From: Guyanagaster necrorhizus
Taxonomy: Eukaryota; Basidiomycota; Agaricomycetes; Agaricales; Physalacriaceae
Direction: 5' to 3'
Assembly: GCF_019112545.1 (NCBI RefSeq)
Contig: NW_025064964.1
Coordinates: 1 to 52,362, forward strand
Length of the DNA: 52,362 bases
The position numbers and the translations under genes were made by a program. The number at the start of each line of letters is the position of its first letter. Within the stretch, counting starts at the first letter, position 1. The notes beneath the pieces were generated by a model. That model was not told the DNA's origin. It saw only the letters and a list, made by a program, of their open reading frames with translations, and did not search any database. Positions 43,966 to 52,362 of the stretch are shown here, in pieces.

Positions 43966-46779
43966 TTCCACTGAACTGGCCAAAGGACTTCATGGTGTGC
44001 AATCCCCAGCTGCTAGTTGGACTAATAGTATCTCTGTAGCTACCTCTATGCCTACTATGCATTCAAATATACCATGAACTATTGAAATGCACACCAAAGA
44101 ATCGCACAATAAGACTCAAATGCCTTCAGGCTGAACAGGGGCAGAGAGCCCCACTACTTGGCTAAAGCCATTTGACATGGAATGGACTTGGAGGGCAATC
44201 AAGGATGCCAAAAGTGAAGCAGCAGCAAGAGCCATGCTAAAGAATTGGGTCCATTGGACTAGAATTGAAGAAGTGATCAACAAAATGATAGAAGAGATGA
44301 AAAGGGCAGAACAGTGCTGGGCCCTGGAATGGCTTGACAAACTCCAGGGGCCACAAAAGTTCATCCAGTGAACCAAGACAGCCAGACAAGACTTGATCAC
44401 CAAGGCACAGGTCAAGACCCTCATGTCTCGATCTATTCATGTGGTGACCGCCCTGATTGACAGTGGGTGCACTGGAAACTCTATTAACCATGCTTTCATT
44501 GACAAGCATCAGCTCCCCACCTGGGCCACCACAGCTCTGATCCTGGTCTACAATGCCAATGGAACAAAGAACCAAGCCAGCTCAATTACTGAATTCATAG
44601 AACTGAGGCTCACAATTGGTGACCACTTAGAACAGATTGACCTAGCTGTCACAGACCTTCGAACCAAGGAAGTCTTCCTTGGCTATGACTGGCTCATATG
44701 TCATAACCCACTAATTAACTGAAAGACTGGATGAATCATGTTTGCCAGGTGCCAATGTTAAAAAATTCCATTTGAACTCCCTGATGAAGACCTGGAGGAT
44801 CGGTGAGATGAAGAAATGGAGGATGGAGAAACAATTCTTGCTGTAGACCTGCAGCAAGAACTGCACCTCTGGGCAATGCACCATGCTAATGATTTAGCTG
44901 CCAAAGCCAATGAATAGAGAGAGGAGAAGACTTTTGAAGAAATGGTGCCTGAGTGAGCACATGATTTCAAGGACCTGTTTGAAAAGGAGAGTTTCGATGA
45001 GCTGCCAAAACCCAAACCTTGGGACCATGCAATTGAGCTCATCCCAAATGCTAATGCCAACTTGGACTGCAAGACATATCCACTTGGCAATAATGAGCAA
45101 CAGGAGCTCAACAAATTCCTGAAGGAGAACCTAACCAGTAGATGCATTAGACCATCCAAATCTCCTATGGCCTTGCCATTCTTCTTTGTCAAAAAGAAGG
45201 ATGATAAGCTCTGGCCAGTCCAAGACTACCAGAAGCTCAATGAAATGACCATTAAAAATTGGTACCCCCTCCCACTGATCTTGGAACTAATGGACAAGCT
45301 CTGGGGTGCCAAATACTATATGAAGCTCAACATCCGATGGGGATATAATAATATCTACATCAAAGAGAGAGACAAATGAAAGGTGGCATTCAGGATGAAC
45401 TGAGGGTTGTTCAAGCTAACAGTCATGTTTTTTGGACTCACCAACTCCCTGGCTACATTTCAATAGATGATGAATGACATATTCAGAGACCTTATTGCCA
45501 CTGGAAAAGTCACTATCTACCTTGATGATATCCTGATCATGTCTAAGACAAAAGAGGAACACTGGAAGCTAGTGCAATGAGTGCTAGCCCTTATGAGGAA
45601 GCACAGACTATTCCTCAAAGCCAAAAAATGCAAGTTTGAGGTTCTTAAAATGGAGTACCTAGGGGTCATTATCTCCAAAGGGAGTATTTGGATGGATCCC
45701 ATCAAGGTTGCAGGAGTAACAGAATGGCCAGAACTGACCAGGAAAAAGGAGCTACAATCATTCCTCAGATTCACAAACTTCTACCGATGCTTCATCTAGG
45801 ATTATAGCAAAATAGTTCACCTGATGACACAGCTCACCGGCAATGCCCCCTGGACATAGGGACCTTCCCAACAGACTGCCTTTAACGACCTGAAATGACA
45901 ACTAGCTGAAGACATCATGCTTGCTATTCCAACACAAGAAGGGAAGTTTCGAGTCAAGGTGGACTCAAGCAAGGGGGCTATTGGGGCTGTCTTATCCCAG
46001 GAACAAGATGGTAGATGGTGACCAGTCACATTCCTGTCAAAAGCACTCACTATAATGGAACAAAACTATGAGATATATGACAAAGAACTCCTTGCCATTA
46101 TGCTCACTGGCAGAATGGTGACATTATCTGATCAGAGCAACCAAGATCTTTGAAATCTGGACCAACTACCAAAATCTCTGGTATTTCCAACAACCCCAGA
46201 AACTGAATCACTGACAGGTAAGATGGGTCACCAAACTAAGCCAATACCAATACATGCTTTATCATAAAGCAGGTACTGCTAACAAAAAGGCTGATCTACT
46301 CAGTCAGAGGGCAGATCATGATCAAGGAGGCACAGACAATGAAGGAGTGATATTACTATGACCTGAACACTTCAGGGCAATGATAATGCCAACAGAGGAG
46401 GAAATCCATGAATGCATAAAGAGCACAACTTGTGACAGCCATAAGTGGGATCAACAAGTGGCCCCTTCCCTCAACCACAAGCAGGGAATGATGAGAGAAG
46501 GGGGATTGATCCACTACAATGGGAGAATTTACATTCCAAGGGATCAAAAACTTCAAGGTGAGATCATTGCTATCTGCCATGATCACACCATAGCCAGCCA
46601 CCCTGATATAGCCAAAACCAAGGAGTTAGTATTATGAGAGTATTGGTGGCCTAAAATGGGCAATGACATCACTACATATGTCAAAGCATGCAAAGTCTGT
46701 CAACAAGGAAAATCATCAACCCAGGCATGACCTGCTCCCCTCCATCTGAATGAAGTCCCATCATCACCATGGACCCACA
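43966..46779 (+). pseudogene. Element A pol relic, cut inside integrase
   Basis: Blocks in order: protease DSGCTGNSI (about 44460), RT with YLDDILIMSK (about 45520), RNase H region (GAIGAVLSQEQDG, about 45970), then the integrase zinc region (HDHTIASHPDIAKTKEL .. CKVCQQGKS, about 46580-46715). The text stops at PWTH, where B's LTR begins. At least a dozen in-frame stops are present. CGA is retained at the site equivalent to B's first stop (near 45333), so the ancestral codon there was Arg. Confidence 0.85.
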
Positions 46780-47189
46780 TGTTAAGCCCAAGCATCACGT
46801 GAACTGATACACGTGATAAACAGGTGTTCCTTCACACTTCGAGGAATCACCTGAGTTCACTATATGTATATCCAGACGGTGTGACTCAAGGTCAGATATA
46901 GACTCGAGGTAGAATGGTATGTATAAACTTTAGCTCGAAGCTGGGGTATCCCAGCGAGAGCTGCTAGTCTTAAATATTGTACAGGTGATGCTAATAATAT
47001 AACTACTAATTGTATCGGTCTGTGTCCATGGTGCCCGTTGTCCTTGAGCATCGTTGTTGTACATAAAAGGGTAATTGTGTGTCATCGAGCATCGTTGTCT
47101 TCAGTCGACGGTGCTTCTCAAGCACGTCTCATGCTATGACTAAGCATAAATAGGGGTAAAAAGAAAAGAAAATAGGAAAAATCGTAACA
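46780..47189 (-). repeat. 3' LTR of Gypsy element B
   Basis: 410 bp with 5-bp terminal inverted repeats TGTTA/TAACA (TG..CA on the element strand). It sits directly next to the polypurine tract on one side and element A sequence on the other. It is homologous to 40297-40754. The LTR carries the promoter and polyadenylation signals of such elements; a TATTTAAG box is visible at about 46970-46977 on the minus strand. Confidence 0.9.
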
Positions 47190-47203
47190 TTACCCCCGCC
47201 TTA
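47190..47203 (-). other. Polypurine tract of element B
   Basis: On the minus strand AAGGCGGGGGTAA immediately precedes the LTR start TGTTACG. This is the position and composition of the primer for plus-strand DNA synthesis in LTR retrotransposons. Confidence 0.65.
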
Positions 47204-47222
47204 AGACCATCATCCCGATGGT

Positions 47223-50200
47223 TTAATTTAGGGATAGCTCGTAGTCCTGTATTGCCTGATCCACCGACATGTGTTTTTCGTTGACCCACTGATTCGACTC
47301 TGGCCCGTAGCCTTTCCAACTGACAAGGTAATCCACCGTTGTTGTCATACCGCCTCCTTTTGCTTTGATTTTGCGTAATTTATGGTTGAGTACTTGGTCA
47401 ACTTCATAATGTTCCTCGTCATCGACAAGTAGCGGAGGTGGTGGCGGTGGTTTTTGTTGGTTGGGGAATGCCGGTGCAACGAAGGGTGTTAGGAGGATTT
47501 CGTTGAACATGTCGTGGATTTTCCAGGAGGTTGGCAGTTTCAGTTTATATGCAGAGGCGCCGACTTTGGCGAGTACCGGGAAGGGCCTGGTGCGTTTGTC
47601 AGCGAGCTTTCATTTGGGCCGTGGGAGATGAAGGTTGGTTGTATCGAGCCATACAAGATCATTGATGTTGTATGTATGTGACGGTTTCTTGTGCCTGTCA
47701 TACTGTTTCTTCATAGTAGCGGCTGCCTTTTCGAGGGCCGCTTTGGTTTCGGCATGTATTGTTTGCATTGTGTTGGCGAAGTCTTTGGAGGCTGGGGTAG
47801 AGGATTGGAGTTGTGTTTTCTGGGAGAGGTGGGGATGTCGTCCGTGATTAATAAAGAAAGGGGTCTTCCCTGTTGCCGAGTGGATGCGATTGTTGTGTTG
47901 GAATGTGGCAAGCGCTAACCACTCGGTCCAGTTGTCTTGCCGGTAGTTGATAAATAGCCGTAGGTATTTCTCAACTTCCTGGTTGACCCGTTCTGTCTGT
48001 CCATCGGTTTGGGGGTGGTATGCCATGGACGCGTTTTGACGTATATTGAGGAGTCGATATAGATCCGTCATGAATTTCGACACGAACTGTGGACCTCGGT
48101 CTGAAATGACGACCTGTGGCATACCGTGTTTTGCATATACCTCATCACATAAGATCTTGGCCCATCCTTCGGACGTAAGTTCCGTGGAGCAAGCGATTGG
48201 TATAATGGTTTTTGAAAACCGATCGACGATAACGATGATGGCATCATACCCCTGGCTCTCCGGCAGACCGGTGATCATGTCTACCGATATGTGAGTCCAC
48301 GGGGTATTGGGGACTTCGTTTGGATATAGGGGTGCGGCTCGGGGTTGGTTTGATGACTTCCCTCTTTGACAGGTTTCGCACGCCTTTACATAATTGGCGA
48401 TGTCCTTGTCGAGTTTTGGCCACCAGTACTCCCATAGCACTAATTCTTTTGTCTTCGCCACCCCTGGATGCCCTGTGGTTGCGTGATCGTGGGACTGTCC
48501 GATGATTTCCCCCCAGAGGTTGTGTTCCTGAGGTATGTAAATTCGTCCGTCATATCGGATCATTCCTTCCTTCATTACTAACCCTCGTTCGTGATTTAGA
48601 GAGGGAGCGATCCATTGATCCCATTTGTGAGGATCACGGGTTGCACTTTTAATCTGTTCGTGGATCTCGGCTTCCGTTGGCATGATCATGGCATGGAAGT
48701 GCTCTGGTCGAAGGATTATGACTCCCTCATTGTCTTGTCCCCCCTGATCATGATCGGCCCTCCGGCTCAGCAAATCCGCCTTTTTATTGGCTACGCCTGG
48801 TTTGTGGTGCAGACTATATTGGTACTGGGTTAGCTCTGTAACCCATCGGGCCTGTCGTCGGTTCAATTTCTGTGGTTGACGGAAATATCGTAGGTTCTGG
48901 TGGTCCGTCCAGATTTCGAAAGTTTCTGCCGCCCTGATTAGGTAGTGTCGCCACTCTTCAAGGGCTAGCATGATAGCGAGCAGTTCCTTGTCGTAAATTT
49001 TGTAGTTCCTTTCCGTGACTGACAGCGCTTTGGAGAGGAATGCGACTGGTCGCCATCTTCCTTCCTGTTCTTGGGATAGGACGGCTCCAATGGCTCCTTC
49101 GCTGGAGTCTGCTTCCACCTTGAATTTTCCGTCGTTTGTTGGTATCGCAAGCACCACGTCCTCAGCCAATCGCCGCTTGAGGTCTTTGAAGGCGTTTTGC
49201 TGGGATAACCCCCAGGACCAAGGGGCATTGCCGGTTAGCTGTGTCATGGGTCGGACGACCTTGCTGTAATCCCGTATGAAGCGTCGGTAAAAGTTTGTGA
49301 AGCCGAGGAAGGATTGGAGCTCCTTCTTCTTGGTTGGCTCTGGCCATTCTGTTACCCCCTTGACCTTTACGGGGTCCATTCGGATGCTCCCTTCCACGGT
49401 GATTACCCCTAGATATTCGGTTTCTGTTGTTTCGAATTCACACTTCTCAGCTTTGAGGAAGAGTTTATGCCGCCTCATCAGCTCGAGTACTTTTCGGACT
49501 AGGGTTCGGTGTTCCTCCTTCGTTTTTGACATAATCAGGATGTCGTCAAGGTATATGGTGACCTTTCCGGTGGCGATGAGGTCCTTGAATATATTGTTCA
49601 TCATCCACTGGAAGGTTGCGGGGGAATTGGTGAGACCAAAGAACATTACCGTGGGCTCGAAGAGCCCGCGATTAGTCCTGAAGGCCGCCTTCCATTCATC
49701 TCCTTCTTTGATACGAACATTGTTGTATCCCCATCATATGTCTAGCTTGGTGTAGTATTTGGCCCCTCGAAGCTTGTCCATCAGCTCAGAGATCAAGGGG
49801 AGGGGGTAACGATTTTTAATGGTCATCTCGTTGAGTTTCCGATAATCCTGAACGGGTCTAAGCTTCCCATCCTTCTTTTTAACAAAGAAGAATGGTGACG
49901 CCATAGGGGATTTGGACACGTGAATTCGCCCACTGGATAGGTTCTCGTCGAGGAACTTATCCAGTTCCTGTTGCTCGGTGCTGCTAAGCGGGTAGGTCTT
50001 GCAATCAAGGTTGGCGTTTGCATTTGGGATCAGTTCTATGGCATGGTCCCATGGTTTTGGTTCGGGTAATTCGTCAAAGTTTTCTTTGGCGAACAGGTCC
50101 TGGTAGTCCTGCGCCCATGAGGGGACCATTTCTTCAAATGTCCTTTCTTCTTTTAGCTGATTGGCCCGAGCGGCCAAGTCGTTGGCATGATGCATAGCTC

Positions 50201-51110
50201 GGCAGTGTATCCCTGGTTGTATATTCACCGCCAGAATAGTCTCCCCGTCCTCCATCTCTTCATCCCAGCGGTCGTCGGGATCTTCGTCTGGGAGCTCAAA
50301 TGGGATTTTTCGGCATCTACACCTGGCGAATGTGATTCGCCTGGTTTTCCAGTTGATAAGCAGGTTGTGCCTTATCAACCAGTCGTGTCCAAGGAAGACT
50401 TCCTTGGATCCGAGATCCGTTACTGCAAGGTCGATTCGTTCAGCATGGTCCCCGATGGTTAACCGGAGTTCGACGAATTCAGTAATGGACCCGGCTTGAT
50501 TTTTTGTTCCATCCGCATTGAAGACTGGAATTGGGGTGGCTGTGGCGCGGGTTGGGATATGGTTTTTTTCCACGAAGGCTCGATTGATTGAGCTCCCGGT
50601 GCATCCGCTGTCCACGAGCATGGTTACTTCGTGCGAGGTTCGATTAGTTAGCGTCTCGATCCTGGCTTTAACGATGAGGTCTCGTCCCGTGGTTTTCGTC
50701 CGTCGGACGAATCGTCGGGGTCCCCGGAGCTCGTCGAGCCATTCCAAGGCTCGACACCTTTCTGCCTTCCTTATTCCTTCAATTACTTCGTCTACTACTT
50801 CTTCGGCCCTGGTCCGATGTACCCAATTTCTGAGTGCAGCTTTCGCCACTGCTTCGTCTTTGGCTTCTTTGATGGCCCTCCAGGTCCATTCAGTGTCGAA
50901 CGGTTTGAGCCATGATTTAGGGCTCTCTGCCCTTGTTCGGCCTGTGGGCGCTTGAGTTCGTTCTTGCAATTCTTCGGTGTGCTTGTTAACTGTGGGTATA
51001 TTCGAATGCGCTTTGTACATAGGAGTAACTACAGAAATACTATCAGTCCGACTAGCGGCTGGAATTGGCACACCGTGAACTTGTGCGGCCAACCTAGTGG
51101 AATTGCACAC
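47223..51110 (-). pseudogene. Element B pol, one frame with two TGA codons
   Basis: About 1,296 codons in a single frame, broken only by TGA at 49736-49734 and TGA at 47612-47610. Domains in order: protease (TMLVDSGCTGSS, about 50,600), RT (YRKLNEMTIKNRYPLPLI; YLDDILIMSK about 49,540), RNase H (VEADSSEGAIGAVLSQ about 49,110), integrase zinc region (H..H..C..C about 48,490-48,370), DDE core (VDMITGLP, VISDRGPQF, NQEVEKYL; 48,290-47,960) and chromodomain (YEVDQVLNHK .. YLVSWKGYGPESNQW, 47,420-47,270). Both stops sit where relatives have Arg (KLDI*WGYNN; LPRPK*KL), so each is explained by one CGA-to-TGA change. All catalytic residues I can check are present. The frame overlaps the end of gag in the -1 frame. 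Confidence 0.88.
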
Positions 51111-52280
51111 TAGTCGGCCCCCCCTTTTACCTCTTCTATCTTGGTTTCTTTGCCGAGTTCTTCATCCTCTTTCTGCAACTCGGCGATCTGCACCCGTATG
51201 TCTTCACGGGTTCGCTTCTTCTTTGGGCAGTCTTTGGCCATGTGGCCCTTCAGCCCGCAGTTAAAGCACTTCCCTTCTTTCTTCATTCGGTCAATGTCCA
51301 TCGGCTTCCCGGCACTGGTATAAGTGGTTCCCGTTCCAGTTTTTTGGGTGCCGTAGTTTGCAGTGGGAGTTCCTGATGGTTTCCTGACAGTTTGCCCCGA
51401 CTTGTTCGGGGTTGGCGGTGTCGACTTCTTGCCGTATTCCTGCAAGGTCGATGCCTCCGCTTTCTGCCTTTGCCTTTCCTTGTACATTTCGACGATCCTC
51501 TCCTTCCACTCGTCATAGCCTACGGGCATCAACATTTTGATGCCCATGGCTGAGATCATCGTAAGGTACGAGGATGGAACTCCCCGCTTGAGGGCTTCTA
51601 CCATTCTCCCGTCGTTTGCGATATCTTCTCTGATCCCCGCGAGTTTGGCGAGCCATTCCAGTTCGTCGAAGTAATCAGTGGCCGCCTTATCTCCCATCTT
51701 GTATTCCTTGATTTTTTGTTTATGCACTTCTTGAACGGCAGGGTCGATAAATTTGTCGTTCAGCATACGTTTAAAGACCGGCCACGAGGGATATTGGTAG
51801 TGATCCCTGGTGGTGGATCGAAAGTTCGGGGAAATGAGGATCCACCATGTCTTGGCCTTGTCTTCTAGATAGGAGGTGGCGAAGGCGACCTTGTTCATGT
51901 CGGTTCCGATGTACCCGACGTAGACTTCGAAGTATTGTTCGCAATCTACCAGGAACCGGTCAATGTCGTCCGAGACCCCTTTGAATGGACGTGGTTTTCG
52001 GAGAAGGTCGGGGTGACATTGTAAGACGTTGGCATTGTGCGGGAGTGCCCCCATCGGGTTGGGCCATCCATCGAACGGTGGTTGTTTCCATTCCGTGGGG
52101 GATCCGGGGAATGAATGCAGGGAATTGTCGTCTGCGATGGGGCTTCCTTTCGGGTCGGTTACCCGAACGATTACCCCGTCTTGTACTGTAAATCTGAGGC
52201 GGACCGCCTCGGGGTTGTCTCGGATGGGATCCTTCCCACTCGACTCTGCTTGGTCCGGAGGAGGTTGCCCGCTGAAGAGT
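51110..52280 (-). CDS. Element B gag
   Basis: An open frame running from the right edge to TAG 51112-51110. The Gag body is DNPEAVRLRFTVQDGVIV, FDGWPNPMGALPHN, FKGVSDDIDRFLVDCEQYF and EDKAKTWWILISPNFRST, followed by a zinc knuckle KCFNCGLKGHMAKDC (CX2CX4HX4C) and a charged C-terminus. Similarity to A's gag begins near 52260. Upstream of that the frame continues through the 57-bp shared segment (TLCCIRFHLARTQ) to the window edge without an obvious ATG start, so the natural N-terminus is missing, replaced or reached by splicing. The first internal ATG is near 52052. Confidence 0.8.
51113..51128 (-). other. Candidate -1 frameshift site between gag and pol
   Basis: On the element strand A4G7 (GTA AAA GGG GGG GCC GAC TAG in the gag frame) lies just before the gag stop, and pol continues in the -1 frame across it. 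Slippage on the G run would fuse Gag to Pol, as programmed -1 frameshifts do in many LTR elements. Element A has GTAAAAGATGGGGCC at the same place, so the run is not conserved there. Confidence 0.45.
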
Positions 52281-52324
52281 ACCTGAGTGCGCGCAAGGTG
52301 AAAACGGATACAGCAGAGCGTTAT
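52268..52324. repeat. 57-bp segment shared with 40240-40296
   Basis: See the partner. On the element strand this lies upstream of the recognisable gag and ends ..CACTCAG|GTACTCTTCAGC. With the GT-rich sequence before it, it also looks like the 3' end of an intron. The bases following to the right edge (CCACTGACC..CACACACA) are simple and GT/AC-rich. Confidence 0.75.
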
Positions 52325-52362
52325 CCACTGACCACACTCACACCAACACACACACAAAACTC

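Larger units (their letters stand above)
40297..46779 (+). mobile_element. Ty3/Gypsy chromovirus-like element A, decayed, interrupted
   Basis: Old LTR retrotransposon read left to right: 5' LTR 40297-40754, long 5' internal region, gag relic, then pol relic up to the integrase zinc region, where it is cut at 46779/46780 by element B. Its remaining integrase and 3' LTR should lie beyond the right edge of the window. Against its sister B it shows many stops at positions where B has Arg (CGA/CGG) or Trp (TGG): for example TGA 43104-43106 where B has CGG (Arg), and TAG 45464-45466 for Trp. It is CpG-poor throughout. It cannot encode a working protein. Confidence 0.88.
46780..52362 (-). mobile_element. 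Ty3/Gypsy chromovirus-like element B, young, nested in A
   Basis: Reads right to left: gag, pol (protease, RT, RNase H, integrase, chromodomain), polypurine tract, 3' LTR (46780-47189). The 5' LTR lies beyond the right edge. CG content is normal and the coding frames are almost complete, so B is much younger than A. It is inserted in opposite orientation within A's integrase. The C-terminal chromodomain places it among chromoviruses, which target heterochromatin. The expected short target duplication should start with the bases left of 46780 (..CCACA) and reappear after the 5' LTR. Confidence 0.9.

Noticed and set aside
50518..50955. Plus-strand frame of 145 codons inside element B
   Set aside because: Antisense to the protease/RT part of pol.
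1..52362. CRISPR arrays, operons, riboswitches, rRNA genes
   Set aside because: No regularly spaced repeats, no rRNA-like blocks; gene structure is eukaryotic with introns.

Overview
The window looks like nuclear DNA of a filamentous basidiomycete, most likely an Agaricomycete. The evidence is protein genes cut by many 45-70 nt GT..AG introns, tandem F-box-like genes of the mushroom type, basidiomycete-style single-pass membrane proteins with a charged cytoplasmic tail, and Ty3/Gypsy and Ty1/Copia elements with mushroom-type Gag and Pol. No prokaryotic feature (operon, CRISPR array) was seen. All exon maps were built by hand from splice consensus and frame continuity.

Left part (1-17,400). 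The first 620 bases hold hairpins, a short CCCTAA array and CpG-poor relic DNA. Then come a Upf1-like superfamily 1 helicase (about 1108-4382, +) with one in-frame TAG; a broken F-box gene (-); an intact six-exon 2-oxoglutarate/Fe(II) oxygenase (6478-7777, -); a single-pass membrane protein with in-frame stops (about 8862-9842, +); 4.3 kb with no recognisable gene; and two tandem F-box-like genes (14178-15530 and 16107-17378, +).

Middle part (18,397-36,000). This holds a second membrane protein with a PPxY-type tail; a 419-bp duplicated slice of the downstream PWWP gene; a decayed, 5'-truncated class II DAHP synthase (-); the intact seven-exon PWWP/LEDGF-IBD-like chromatin protein (22383-24570, -) with a 702-nt intron; an unrecognised multi-exon minus-strand gene; a broken F-box/LRR-type gene; two degenerate tRNA-like sequences, one resembling an intron-containing tRNA-Glu(UUC); and a diverged pair of non-coding or pseudogenic repeats.

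Right part (about 37,050-52,362). This is a nested retroelement cluster. A Copia relic (-) is interrupted at 40296/40297 by Gypsy element A (+), which is riddled with C-to-T/G-to-A stops. A is interrupted inside its integrase at 46779/46780 by Gypsy element B (-), a young copy of the same family. B's pol frame is complete from protease to chromodomain except for two TGA codons, both explicable as CGA to TGA. A, the Copia relic and other patches are CpG-depleted, which fits cytosine-methylation or RIP-like mutation with age. B's far end leaves the window and carries an unexplained 57-bp segment also present beside A's LTR.

No single undescribed system stands out. The most informative signals are the layered mutational history of the nested elements, the possible stop-removing intron in the helicase, the DAHP synthase relic flanked by a PWWP-gene fragment, and the 57-bp shared segment.
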